Counted from the stretch's first letter, positions 1 through 8,076 are shown. The stretch is DNA of 16,018 nucleotides from Streptococcus oricebi (GCF_017883985.1 NZ_PRDG01000008.1:1-16018), one strand, 5' to 3'. Program-made: numbers and translations. Notes: generated by a model from the sequence alone, not told the origin.

Positions 1-2033
1 ATATAAGACTGAATCATCTCGGACTTACCAGAACCGGTCGTCCCCGCCACCAGACCGTGAGGGCCGTGGGCCTTTTCGTGAAGATTGAGGTGAACCAAGT
101 CCTCTTTTCCTCTTAGCCCCACCGGCACCGACAGGCTCTTATAAGGGGCATTCTTGGCCCAGCGCTCCGGCACATGCAGGTCCGCAAAGCTCTCCGCCTC
201 ATACATTTCCATAAAGGTCACGGTATCAGGGATAGAGGACTTGAGGTTTTGAAGGTGGTTGAGAGGGGCCAAGCGTCTAGCAATCCCCTCCTTGTCATAG
301 CCTGCTGGAAAATGATCCAGGGCAAAGTCGTGTTCGCGCAGGACCCCTTCCTCCATGACCAGCTGGCCTTGGTTGCGGTCCTTGATGTTAATAATCGTTT
401 TGATATTTTCTGACAGGGAGCTGAGCACATCTTGGACAAAGATGAGCGAGCAACCCAGCTCAGTCGGATCCTCGGTGAAGAACTCCATAATCACATGGTC
501 CAAAATCAATTTCTCATCGGTAATCAAGACCACATAGTGGGGCGAAAAGATAGTCGACTCACTACCAGCCCCCTTTTCATCCAGCTGGGCCTTGCGCAAT
601 TTCAAAATCTGATTCAGACTATTTAAGACCTGGTCATGGGTCCGTTGGTTGTAGACAAAGCCCCGCACATTCATATCTTGGAGACTAGAGTGGGGCAGCC
701 AGCGCATCCATTCCCAGTCGCTTCTTTCTTCTTCCGGCATGATGGTGATAAACTGCACATCATGGTAGGAATGAAAGACCGAAAGTTGGGTGACGAGGAG
801 TTGTAGCTGCTCGATAACCAGGGGTCTCGGTCCGATATAGCCGACCGGCCCATGGGCTAGATTGGCCACAACGGGCATACCCTCAATCTTGCGGTGACCC
901 TCATAGAGGGCATAGCCCTCCTCTTCTAGCGGGTCCTTTTGCCCACTACGCTCCGTCTTAGAATAGCTAAGCGAGTAGCTAGTCGGTACCTTCCCTAGAC
1001 CCAAACGATAGTAGAGAAAGTCAAAGTGCAGGGGCGTCTTTTCATAGATGCGGTGGCTATAATCCTTGGTCAAACGCTCCAAAGTCCCCAAATCTGGATA
1101 ATGATAGAGTTGCCCCTCCTTTTGATCACGCGCCATCTGACTCAGCTCAATCGCCTTGTCCTTGAGATAAGCCCGATAAAGAAACTTCCGCTCCTTTAAA
1201 TCCTGCTTGTATTTTTTGCGATTCTTGAAAAAGGTGGTCACGGAAAAGAAGATAGAAGCCAGGGACATGACCATGGTCAAGAGGATATAAATTCCCCTCG
1301 GCTGGACCAAGGCAATCAGAATGGTCACCCCGACCATGAGCAGGGGCGGTATCACTAATTTGAGTAATTCATCTGTCGGCTTGTTGGGTTCATTAGAGGG
1401 AGTATTGATGGAAATCTTGTCCTCCGACCCTCGATAGATAATCCTTGGCGACCGGTGAAAATCAGGATATTCCTCATAAAAATCATAACGAGAGCGCGAG
1501 CGAGGCGCGAGGCTAGCCGTTACTTGGACAGGCCCTTGAACGCGAACCTCGTCTGGATAAAACTTGAAAATCTTATCCTCAAAGGCCAGCTCATCTCCCA
1601 CCTGCAAGGTCAGAGAATCCTGGCGCAAGAGGGCATTATTGAGATAGACCTGACCAGCCAGCAGGGTCAACTGCCAAGCCTGGCCCTCTTTTTTCAAGAG
1701 TAAGTGGCAGGGACTGTCTGGCGTATAAAAGGCACTTCCCTCATGGGAGCCTAGGACCAACTCCTGCTTGTCCAGCAGGTCGTAAATCTGGCTCTCCTTA
1801 TCCAGCAGAAAGAAGCGGGTCGCTAGTAAGACCTGACCATTCTGCAAGATGCCTGATTCACCTTCCAGCTCATAGTAGACCTGGTTTTCCCTTAAGCTCA
1901 GGCTTAATTCCGCTGGCAAATCAGGCAGAAAGAGCTGGGCCCTCTCATGAGAAGCAAGCAAATAGTCCTTATCTGGTAGGAGTTCTAGCTCATAGCGAAG
2001 ACTCTCCCTATAAAGTACGATTGTCTGTGTCAT
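1..2033 (-). CDS. essC: EssC, T7SSb FHA/FtsK-family motor ATPase (N-terminal part; gene runs off left edge)
   Basis: Central membrane ATPase of the type VIIb secretion system, which powers substrate export and helps select substrates. About 677 codons are visible; the family is usually near 1,450-1,500 residues, so more than half lies outside the window. Roughly residues 1-190 resemble the tandem FHA-like N-terminus. Two hydrophobic segments lie around residues 223-264 (plus 1240-1365). At residues 664-671 (plus 21-44) the Walker A motif GTTGSGKS opens the first FtsK/SpoIIIE ATPase domain, immediately before the edge. The ATG at 2033 follows a Shine-Dalgarno-like AGGGGTGG that overlaps the essB stop, with only 9 bp between the genes, so translation is probably coupled. 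It is last of the visible operon. I saw no internal stop. Identity is firm from motif, domain order and position; the C-terminal specificity region cannot be judged. Confidence 0.95.
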   Translation of the reverse strand, partial: MTQTIVLYRESLRYELELLPDKDYLLASHERAQLFLPDLPAELSLSLRENQVYYELEGESGILQNGQVLLATRFFLLDKESQIYDLLDKQELVLGSHEGSAFYTPDSPCHLLLKKEGQAWQLTLLAGQVYLNNALLRQDSLTLQVGDELAFEDKIFKFYPDEVRVQGPVQVTASLAPRSRSRYDFYEEYPDFHRSPRIIYRGSEDKISINTPSNEPNKPTDELLKLVIPPLLMVGVTILIALVQPRGIYILLTMVMSLASIFFSVTTFFKNRKKYKQDLKERKFLYRAYLKDKAIELSQMARDQKEGQLYHYPDLGTLERLTKDYSHRIYEKTPLHFDFLYYRLGLGKVPTSYSLSYSKTERSGQKDPLEEEGYALYEGHRKIEGMPVVANLAHGPVGYIGPRPLVIEQLQLLVTQLSVFHSYHDVQFITIMPEEERSDWEWMRWLPHSSLQDMNVRGFVYNQRTHDQVLNSLNQILKLRKAQLDEKGAGSESTIFSPHYVVLITDEKLILDHVIMEFFTEDPTELGCSLIFVQDVLSSLSENIKTIINIKDRNQGQLVMEEGVLREHDFALDHFPAGYDKEGIARRLAPLNHLQNLKSSIPDTVTFMEMYEAESFADLHVPERWAKNAPYKSLSVPVGLRGKEDLVHLNLHEKAHGPHGLVAGTTGSGKSEMIQSY

Positions 2034-2042
2034 CTGCCACCC

Positions 2043-3278
2043 CTAGTCTTTTGTCTGGCTACTAGCCTTACTGCTAGACTCACCATTCGTTTCAGAACTG
2101 GAGCCACTTGTGGCCTCAGTCAAGGCTGAATCCCGGTCTTCCCAGTATTTCTTGTACTCACCGGTCAGCTCATTGATTTTCTTCTCCCGATCACTACCAG
2201 AAAGCGAGTCGTCTTCACGAACCTGCTTGATGGTCTGGGTCAAGGCATAGATAATCAAGTCTGTATCATCCAGCCGCTTGGCCGTGTCCAGTGCATCCTC
2301 ATTTTGACTGCGACCGATTTGGACCCAGTAGGTCAGATAGAGTTCATCTGATTTCAGAGTGACATTATTTAAAATCACCTTCTTTTGTTCATCAGAGAAA
2401 TTCAGCCCCTGGATGTAGGAATAGGCCAGCTCATATTTTTGAGTATAGGGCAGATTTTTAACCCCCACACCCTCCAGCTTATCAATCACCCGGGTATAGT
2501 CAACCTTGATAAAGGCATTGTCCGCATCCAGCATGGTCTCCTTGAAAGGATTGTGCATAAAGATCAGATAGACCAAGGGCACTGCAAGGACAAAAAGCCC
2601 AACGGTTAACCAGATGGACGCATGTTTATATAGGGTATAACGGCGTTTCACAACCGTTGTCAAGGTTGCCGATTCCTGGGCCAGTTTGGTCTCATAGTTT
2701 TCCTCTAGCTTGACTCTCAACTGCTCAATATCCGCTGCATCCCGCAGCTCCTTGAGAAAGTCAGGAACCGTCACCACCTCTAGCGAGCCATTGTAGAGCT
2801 CCATAAAGTCATAGTCGCTAAAGAGCGTGACAATAAAGCATTTGAGCTGGCGTAGAAAGTCGCTAGCATCAATGCTCTTAGGAATCATCATCTCCGGCAA
2901 GCCCCGGTAGGCAATCTTAGGCCGGGCATCCTTGGTCAAAAAGATATTGGCCGGGTGCAGCAAAAAGGTCACAGGCAGCTGCAAGCAAGCCTCCAACTCG
3001 ACCATATTTAGGGCCAGGCGCAATTTATCCGAAAAATTCTTCTTTTTCAAAACATCATAACTCAGGCCATTCTTCTCTAGCTCATAGCTAAAAGAGACCG
3101 TATCCTCATCAAAGGTCAGCTCCTGCTTTAGAAACATAGGATGATGAAGATTGAGTAGGAGCAACTCCTTCATATTCTGCGTGGCTACATCAGAACGTTT
3201 GAGCGACAAGCTCCACTTGTCCTCCTCCTTCTGATAAGCGAAGACCTGCTCGGCAAATGTAAATTCTTCCTGTTTCAC
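2043..3278 (-). CDS. essB: EssB, T7SSb membrane component with pseudokinase-like cytosolic domain
   Basis: Structural membrane subunit of the type VIIb machine (YukC/EssB family, 411 aa against about 440 in the family). Residues 1-215 form the soluble cytosolic region that in this family adopts a catalytically dead kinase fold. One transmembrane helix lies at about 221-241, directly after a basic stretch (KRRYTLYK). The remaining ~170 residues should be extracellular and are mostly helical and charged, ending in a Ser/Thr/Glu-rich tail from about residue 380. Translation starts at GTG (3278-3276), whose first base is the last base of the esaB TAG, and an AGGAG lies about 9 nt upstream. This indicates tight coupling to esaB. 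Identity rests on the domain layout and its place between esaB and essC. Confidence 0.93.
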   Translation of the reverse strand: MKQEEFTFAEQVFAYQKEEDKWSLSLKRSDVATQNMKELLLLNLHHPMFLKQELTFDEDTVSFSYELEKNGLSYDVLKKKNFSDKLRLALNMVELEACLQLPVTFLLHPANIFLTKDARPKIAYRGLPEMMIPKSIDASDFLRQLKCFIVTLFSDYDFMELYNGSLEVVTVPDFLKELRDAADIEQLRVKLEENYETKLAQESATLTTVVKRRYTLYKHASIWLTVGLFVLAVPLVYLIFMHNPFKETMLDADNAFIKVDYTRVIDKLEGVGVKNLPYTQKYELAYSYIQGLNFSDEQKKVILNNVTLKSDELYLTYWVQIGRSQNEDALDTAKRLDDTDLIIYALTQTIKQVREDDSLSGSDREKKINELTGEYKKYWEDRDSALTEATSGSSSETNGESSSKASSQTKD

Positions 3279-3520
3279 TAGATTATCTCCTCAATTTCAA
3301 CCAGATCCCCTGTCGTCACAGGGTAATCAGATAAAATTTTTCCTTCGTCTAATAGGATCCCTTTGTTGATGACCCGTAGTTGATATTTCTTCCTCTGCTT
3401 ATTATATCCGAAAATAGAATCAATTTCTTTAATCAATCTTCTAATTTCTATTTTTGTGGGAATGCGAATGTCCAAGTCCTTATCAGACAAGCGCAGACTA
3501 ATATTGATGTGTTGCTCCAC
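3278..3520 (-). CDS. esaB: EsaB, ubiquitin-like T7SSb accessory protein (YukD family)
   Basis: Small cytosolic ubiquitin-like protein required for, or modulating, type VIIb secretion. I place the start at GTG 3520-3518, giving 80 residues, the usual length of the family; a TTG at 3529 would add three residues (M-K-K) but abuts the Shine-Dalgarno sequence with no spacing. The sequence alternates short strands and one helix (helix around IEIRRLIKEIDSIFGY), followed by a β-rich half ending GDLVEIEEII, as expected of a β-grasp fold. Its first 23 bases overlap the end of essA in another frame, and its stop shares a base with the essB GTG. It is relatively AT-rich (about 32 % GC in the line 3421-3480). 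Identity is supported by size, fold pattern and locus order. Confidence 0.9.
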   Translation of the reverse strand: MEQHINISLRLSDKDLDIRIPTKIEIRRLIKEIDSIFGYNKQRKKYQLRVINKGILLDEGKILSDYPVTTGDLVEIEEII

Positions 3521-3989
3521 CTTCTTCAACTCCTTTTTTACTTACCTGATAGCTCAAAAAGCTAGCCAGAGTAATCATGACACAAATAGCTACCAAATAG
3601 CTCAGCCCTGGCAGGGCGCCTTCAAAGACAGCAACATCTTCCTCATCTTCTGATTTCCCTTTGGCGGCCGTATTTTCTGGCTGCGACAAAAAGAGTTTGT
3701 TGACCGAGTAAACATCCGCCTTGGTCTGACTAGCAGAAAACAGCTGCCCCTGATTTGAGGCAAACTGTTCCAGATGATTTTTTTCTATTTTATCCAAAAT
3801 CTTTTGATCGCTTTCTGAAAAGAGGGAACGCGTCAGCTCGGATTGAGCTCCTCGCTGAACGTTCTCCTCCTGCTCCAGCCGCTTGCTGTCTATTTTCAGA
3901 CTATTGTCCTTAATCCCCTCGCCCAAAACTGGACTTGAAGTTAGGGCCACTAGTAGAAAGAGCACTAACAGAAAACTTTTTTTAATCAT
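3498..3989 (-). CDS. essA: EssA, T7SSb membrane protein
   Basis: Small membrane subunit of the type VIIb apparatus (163 aa, near the family's ~150). It begins with a signal-like segment (MIKKSFLLVLFLLVAL, then an SSPVLG-like cleavage region near residue 23), continues with a hydrophilic, charged, probably extracellular or helical stretch (about residues 24-125), and has one transmembrane helix at about 128-149 followed by a short Lys-containing tail. The ATG at 3989 overlaps the esaA stop as ATGA and is preceded by a strong AGGAAGG. The last 23 bases also encode the start of esaB. No catalytic motif is visible. EssA proteins diverge strongly in sequence, so the call leans on topology and on its position between esaA and esaB. 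Confidence 0.88.
   Translation of the reverse strand: MIKKSFLLVLFLLVALTSSPVLGEGIKDNSLKIDSKRLEQEENVQRGAQSELTRSLFSESDQKILDKIEKNHLEQFASNQGQLFSASQTKADVYSVNKLFLSQPENTAAKGKSEDEEDVAVFEGALPGLSYLVAICVMITLASFLSYQVSKKGVEEGGATHQY
3530..3535 (-). promoter_or_regulatory. Ribosome binding site deciding the esaB start
   Basis: On the minus strand AAGGAG lies 9 nt before GTG 3520 and 0 nt before TTG 3529. The spacing favours the GTG. The site lies inside the essA coding sequence, so esaB is translated from within the end of its upstream neighbour. Confidence 0.7.
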
Positions 3990-6832
3990 AATCCTTCCTC
4001 AACCATTTTCGGTTTCTTGTTGACAAAGATATTGACCGCAGTCAGGGCTATAATGAGGACAATCAAGGCCCCAATCATAAAGACACCGACTGTTCGACCG
4101 TCAAAGTAGCCGGATAGGCCAGACTCTAAGATGGACAAGATATTAAAGGTTTTAATCAAGGCTGACAGACCAGTCAGACTTGCTGTGGTCCCGATAGCAT
4201 TGGACAGGTAAACAAAGCTAATAATCATAAAGAAAGCTAGACCCATACCAATTGACTTGAGATGTTTCAAGAGTAGATATTGCCCTTGAACCAGGACAAA
4301 ACTAGCCAGCACAACCAAGAGGACCCAAGAAGGGATATAGGCTTTTTCGACATAGAGCCGACTGCTAGAGATAATCCCGATAGCTAGACCAATAACCAGA
4401 GACAGACCTGATAGGATAGCTACCGTTACAATATCTGTTTCTTCCAGCTTATCTAGCTTGAAGCGGTCTTTCATCTTGCCTACAATATTTTGTGTTGCAA
4501 AGAGGTAGGCAGTAAAGAGGGCCACCACTTCCAAGAGTAAAATCCAGGTAAATGGTCGGTAAACATTGACTGTCGCTCTCACAGATGAAGCCGATTGGGC
4601 TACCGGACTAGCCAGGAAGCTCATCAGGGTTTCATTTGGCACCCCATCCTTATAGGCATTGTTAAGAACCTTGATAAAGGAAGACACAAAGTCACCATTG
4701 GTTGCCAACTCCTGCTCAAACTTGGCCATCAAGCCTTCCGCATCGGTCGACAACTTCTCGCTATTGCCCTTGACCGTTTCCAATTCCTTATCAAAAGAAG
4801 AGAAAATCGAATTAACCGAATTAGCCTGCTCAATATTACTTTGAGAAGAAGACTTGGCGCTGGAAGTTTGAGCCACAAGGGATTTAAGACCACCCTCCAG
4901 AGCTGATAGTTGAGAATCGGTACTGGTCCATTCAGTATCTACACCCTGCTTTTTACTATTAGCCTGTTCTTGTAACTTTTTCAACGAGTCCAAATCCTGG
5001 GTAATTTGAGAAGTCAAATTGTCATTTGTCTTTTTAATCTCTTCTAAATTAGTCTTAAGACCATCTCTGGAAGCTTCTAATTTTTGAAGAGTCTCCTCAG
5101 GTGAAGTACCCTTGTATTTATTTACGTTATCAGTAATAGCTTGTTTTAATAAAGAAACCAAAAGTGGAGTTACCGGTTGCTCTAAAAAGTCTGACAATGC
5201 TTGGCTATTGCGCTTGCCGCTATCATTTTTTGGATACAACACATCCAAAACGCTTTCCGCTGCTTCATAGGCATCCATAACTTTTTGAACCTGCGCAGTG
5301 TAGTCTTTATAAGCTTTCAATTCCGAAACTTTTTGACTACCAACTTCTTTACCATTAACTGAGACAGTCACTTGACTGTCTGCTGGCACTGTACCTTCAA
5401 TAACATAAGAGACTGTAAAAGAACCTGTTAGGTCTTTAGTAACGGTGGTGATTAGCTCACCTTTATTATCAACAATATTGTCGTTGTTAATTTTCCAACT
5501 TTTAAGCGTTACACCGTCAGGCACCGTAATTGTTACTGTAGCATTCTTAGTTCCTGATACATCTATTTCACCTAAATTACCTTGCAGGGCATTCAGATTT
5601 TCTCTTAAATCTGCCGAGGGCATTTTACCCAAAATGTCAATTTCTTCAACAGCACCCTTACTACTTTCTTCTAGCAATTGTTTTGCTTTCTCTTCACCTA
5701 GAAACTGTTTTAAAGTAACAGTAGATTCCTGGCCTTGATTTTGATTATCTTTTGGATATTTCTTAGCTAACCAGTCATTAACAAAATTGGTAAGTTCTTG
5801 CTCTTGTTGGGAACGTTTATCATCCTCAGTTTTTATACTTGCTTTTAATTCCGCAATTTGGCTATCAAGATTAGCTAGTAGGTCTGTATAGTTTTTCTCA
5901 TTAGTTTTTTGTTGGTTTGTCAACGAACTACCAGTTATCTGCACATTTAAATTATCTTGAGTAGTCTGAACCTTCTCATAGAGAGCTTGTGTCTGCCCAC
6001 TCAAATTGTTTATTCCAATCACGGCAGTGACAAACTCTTCAAAGCTGGTCTTACCATTTGCTCGTGCTTTTATCAACTCCTCCAAACTCTTTCCATAATC
6101 AGTCTGACTCTTATCCAATGAATCATAGAGATTTGAGTAAGACTCTAGTGAGCTTTTAAGAGAGGTATTGGCCGTCAGCGAGCTATTAGACATAGAGGCT
6201 AGGCTAGGGAAGAAATTCCTTGCTCCCAGGGCGGACTGCAACAGGTCATTACGGTAGCTACCGATATTGGTCGTTTGCACCCCTGAAATGGTCTGCACAT
6301 TTTGCTGGGCGGTATAGAGGTTGCTCAAGATACTAGCGATATAGAGGTCGACCAATTGTTTATTGAGGTCGGCTACAATATCCTTGGCTAGCTTGTTGGC
6401 ATCATTTTCCACCTGCAAGTTTCCCTTGGCGTTGACCTTATAGCGAATATCTGCCCGGTCAGCTTGAACGCTATTGATGTCTAGAACCTTGCTGGAAAAG
6501 TCATTAGGAATGGTCACCATCAGCTGGTATTTCCCGTCTTTGAGACCTTTTTCAGCACTACCCCGACTGACAACTGACCAGTTTTGGGAGTTGTCGCGTT
6601 CGATATTCTTGATATAGCTGGCTCCTAGATTGTATTCTCTATCATCGGCCACTACCGCCCGGTCCTCATTGACCAAGGCCACGTTCAAGCGGGTAGCCTG
6701 ACTCTGCTTGAGCTTTTTCTCATTATTGGTCCTGGTGTTGTTTTGGACGATGATGTTTAACCCGATGACGGAAATCAGGAGCACAGCGATTAGAGCCGCA
6801 TTCCCGACATATTTTAAAATCCTATTTTTCAT
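3986..6832 (-). CDS. esaA: EsaA, T7SSb polytopic membrane protein with large extracellular domain (YueB family)
   Basis: Surface-exposed membrane component of the type VIIb system; the Bacillus homologue YueB is the receptor for phage SPP1. I choose ATG 6832 (948 aa); the upstream TTG at 6853 has no ribosome site, while a GGGAG lies about 14 nt before the ATG. Topology: one N-terminal helix (about residues 5-27), about 720 extracellular residues, then five C-terminal helices in the last 200 residues. The start of the extracellular part (NVALVNEDRAV) resembles the Pip/YhgE family. The centre contains long helical, Gln/Lys/Glu-rich coiled-coil-like stretches and a β-rich insert (around residues 425-500). 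The core coded by about 4900-6100 is AT-rich (30-38 % in sampled lines) against about 50 % on both sides, suggesting a variable mosaic domain. It overlaps essA by 4 bp. Confidence 0.94.
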   Translation of the reverse strand: MKNRILKYVGNAALIAVLLISVIGLNIIVQNNTRTNNEKKLKQSQATRLNVALVNEDRAVVADDREYNLGASYIKNIERDNSQNWSVVSRGSAEKGLKDGKYQLMVTIPNDFSSKVLDINSVQADRADIRYKVNAKGNLQVENDANKLAKDIVADLNKQLVDLYIASILSNLYTAQQNVQTISGVQTTNIGSYRNDLLQSALGARNFFPSLASMSNSSLTANTSLKSSLESYSNLYDSLDKSQTDYGKSLEELIKARANGKTSFEEFVTAVIGINNLSGQTQALYEKVQTTQDNLNVQITGSSLTNQQKTNEKNYTDLLANLDSQIAELKASIKTEDDKRSQQEQELTNFVNDWLAKKYPKDNQNQGQESTVTLKQFLGEEKAKQLLEESSKGAVEEIDILGKMPSADLRENLNALQGNLGEIDVSGTKNATVTITVPDGVTLKSWKINNDNIVDNKGELITTVTKDLTGSFTVSYVIEGTVPADSQVTVSVNGKEVGSQKVSELKAYKDYTAQVQKVMDAYEAAESVLDVLYPKNDSGKRNSQALSDFLEQPVTPLLVSLLKQAITDNVNKYKGTSPEETLQKLEASRDGLKTNLEEIKKTNDNLTSQITQDLDSLKKLQEQANSKKQGVDTEWTSTDSQLSALEGGLKSLVAQTSSAKSSSQSNIEQANSVNSIFSSFDKELETVKGNSEKLSTDAEGLMAKFEQELATNGDFVSSFIKVLNNAYKDGVPNETLMSFLASPVAQSASSVRATVNVYRPFTWILLLEVVALFTAYLFATQNIVGKMKDRFKLDKLEETDIVTVAILSGLSLVIGLAIGIISSSRLYVEKAYIPSWVLLVVLASFVLVQGQYLLLKHLKSIGMGLAFFMIISFVYLSNAIGTTASLTGLSALIKTFNILSILESGLSGYFDGRTVGVFMIGALIVLIIALTAVNIFVNKKPKMVEEGL

Positions 6833-6859
6833 CTCTTGTGGTCTTTCTCCCAAATAGAT

Positions 6860-6898
6860 TTATTAATATAAAGAGGGGAAGGTAAACACCTTCCCCTC
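6860..6898 (-). terminator. Hairpin terminator/attenuator between esxA and esaA
   Basis: Inverted repeat GAGGGGAAGG (6873-6882) with CCTTCCCCTC (6889-6898); the flanking T/A adds an eleventh pair and leaves a four-base loop. On the minus strand it lies 16 nt after the esxA stop and is followed by TTTATATTAATAAAT, an imperfect U-rich tract. I see no separate promoter for esaA, so partial read-through would make esxA mRNA more abundant than the machinery mRNA. The hairpin is seen directly; the attenuating role is inferred. Confidence 0.75.
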
Positions 6899-6914
6899 AT
6901 AACCATTGTAAAGA

Positions 6915-7205
6915 TTAGCTTCTGATTTTTGAAGCGATATCTTGGTCTGTTTGCTCAACAACATCTGCAACTTGGTTCAACTGAGTATTGATGTCTTGAA
7001 GTAATTGTGCAAATTGTTTGATTTTTGGAGACAATTCTTGGAATTGTTGCTCAAAACTATCGAAAGCTGAACCGTCCCAGTTAGATGAGATAGTTGCTTG
7101 TTCTGCAGTCAAGGTTGACAACACTTGGTCAATTTCTTGAGAACCTGAAGTGTACTTTTGAGCAGAAGTGCGTAGTTCTTCTGGAGTAAGTTTAATTTGT
7201 GCCAT
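6915..7205 (-). CDS. esxA: EsxA, WXG100 family T7SS substrate
   Basis: Small secreted helical-hairpin protein of the WXG100 family (96 aa, typical for the family), which forms dimers and is both the hallmark substrate and a needed factor of the type VIIb system. The WXG turn is W43-D44-G45 in NWDGSAF, between two amphipathic helices rich in Gln, Glu and Leu. There is no signal peptide and no cysteine. I did not see a canonical YxxxD/E export motif; the C-terminus runs VVEQTDQDIASKI. The ATG at 7205 follows AAGGAG about 9 nt upstream. It is first in the T7SS operon, has its own strong promoter, and is followed by a hairpin before esaA, consistent with higher expression than the machinery genes. 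Confidence 0.97.
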   Translation of the reverse strand: MAQIKLTPEELRTSAQKYTSGSQEIDQVLSTLTAEQATISSNWDGSAFDSFEQQFQELSPKIKQFAQLLQDINTQLNQVADVVEQTDQDIASKIRS

Positions 7206-7239
7206 AAAAAGTTTCTCCTTTTTCCTTATTGATACTCAT

Positions 7240-7267
7240 ATTATAACACATCTATTTCTATTTTCAA
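7240..7267 (-). promoter_or_regulatory. Sigma-A promoter of esxA / T7SS operon
   Basis: On the minus strand: -35 TTGAAA (7262-7267), 16-bp spacer, -10 TATAAT (7240-7245) preceded by TGT (extended -10). Transcription should begin near 7233, giving a leader of about 28 nt before the esxA ATG. This is close to consensus and suggests strong, largely constitutive expression unless a regulator acts. I saw no obvious operator palindrome on it. Confidence 0.8.
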
Positions 7268-7380
7268 GCATTTTCTGGGAAAAAATCCAATCTTTTTGTA
7301 GGAAAATTCTCTAAGTCCTTGTCTCTCTTGACTTGAGCATTTTTAAATTTTTTCGCTTTTTTTCGTTAAAACCTAGAAAA

Positions 7381-7413
7381 AATACAGATAAAAGGGAGGA
7401 AAATCCTCCCTTT
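7381..7413 (-). terminator. Rho-independent terminator of the lipoprotein gene
   Basis: Inverted repeat AAAGGGAGGA (7391-7400) with TCCTCCCTTT (7404-7413) and a tiny A-rich loop, starting 2 bp beyond the stop codon of the 7416-7982 gene. On the minus strand it is followed by TATCTGTATTTTTT. It separates the lipoprotein transcript from the esxA promoter. Confidence 0.82.
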
Positions 7414-7415
7414 CA

Positions 7416-7982
7416 TCACACTCGATAGTAAAAACTTCCTTGTTCTTCAAAGCTATTTATGCCGACACCGACCCAGAGCCGGTCTCTACCTGGATCTGAA
7501 TCGTCCTTAAAGGCTTCTTTAGAAGGTAGGGAGACTCCCGCTGGGATAAACTCTAGTAAAAATCCATCTCCTTCCCCACCATAGACACCAGCAGAGGCTG
7601 TACCATAGTCGGTCAGGGAAGCCCCGTAAAATTCTTGGCTATCTGATACCAGACCCTTTTCATCAAAGGTCAAGCGTTGCCCCTGACTATTCTGCCAGGT
7701 TCCTCTGACACTGGCAAAGTTTCCTTCTGCTAGCTCTGCTATTTGCATTCTGATTTGATCCTCTCTTGGATTAGTGTTAGAGCTGGCTGAGCTCTCACTA
7801 CTTGCGCTACTAGAAGACTGACTGGCCTTTGAACTAGAGGCCTTACTGCTACTAGTCTTGCTGCTTGCACTGGTTGATTGGCTAGAAGACTTGGACGGAT
7901 TATCTTTAGCCTGCTGGCTACAAGCAGCTAGGCCCATGGATAGACTGGCTAGGAGAAGGAGGGATACTGTTGTTTTTTTCAT
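7416..7982 (-). CDS. Ser-rich lipoprotein with a C-terminal DUF6287-like domain, function unknown
   Basis: A surface lipoprotein of 188 aa. It has a clear lipoprotein signal: Lys-Lys at the N-terminus, hydrophobic core, and lipobox LAAC with the modified Cys at residue 21. Residues about 27-70 are a low-complexity Ser/Ala/Lys linker, which probably spans the cell wall. The globular part (about 74-188) starts EGNFASVRGTWQNSQGQRLTF and ends in a β-rich stretch (QGSFYYRV). The G-x-W-x-N-x2-G-x2-LTF pattern recalls the DUF6287 domain of streptococcal lipoproteins; this is from memory and moderate in confidence. The ATG at 7982 follows GAGGTG. The gene is monocistronic, with its own promoter and terminator, between copA and esxA. 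No catalytic residues can be named. Membership of the T7SS is possible by position only. Confidence 0.85.
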   Translation of the reverse strand: MKKTTVSLLLLASLSMGLAACSQQAKDNPSKSSSQSTSASSKTSSSKASSSKASQSSSSASSESSASSNTNPREDQIRMQIAELAEGNFASVRGTWQNSQGQRLTFDEKGLVSDSQEFYGASLTDYGTASAGVYGGEGDGFLLEFIPAGVSLPSKEAFKDDSDPGRDRLWVGVGINSFEEQGSFYYRV

Positions 7983-8015
7983 GAGAACACCTCGTCATTC
8001 ATTCTTTTGGGCAGG

Positions 8016-8058
8016 TTTCTTTGGAGGCAAGGCTAAGAAAGGCCCTCACTCCAAGAAA
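8016..8058. other. Inverted repeat in the lipoprotein mRNA leader
   Basis: Arms TTTCTTTGGAG (8016-8026) and CTCCAAGAAA (8049-8058) pair with one bulged base around a 22-base interior that has further GGC/GCC pairing. The pair lies within the predicted ~87-nt leader of the lipoprotein gene, roughly 30-75 nt before the start codon. It is not followed by a T-run, so a terminator is unlikely. It could be an mRNA-stabilising or regulatory leader structure. Confidence 0.5.
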
Positions 8059-8076
8059 GCAGTTTCAACTATCCTT

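Noticed and set aside
218..1703. Short frames on both strands between 174 and 1703
   Set aside because: All lie inside essC, whose frame is open from 2033 to the left edge and contains the Walker A motif; the short frames are shadows.
7780..7900. Repeat-like Ser codon run in the lipoprotein gene
   Set aside because: It is low-complexity coding sequence for a Ser/Ala/Lys linker, not a CRISPR or discrete tandem repeat; no constant unit length is maintained.
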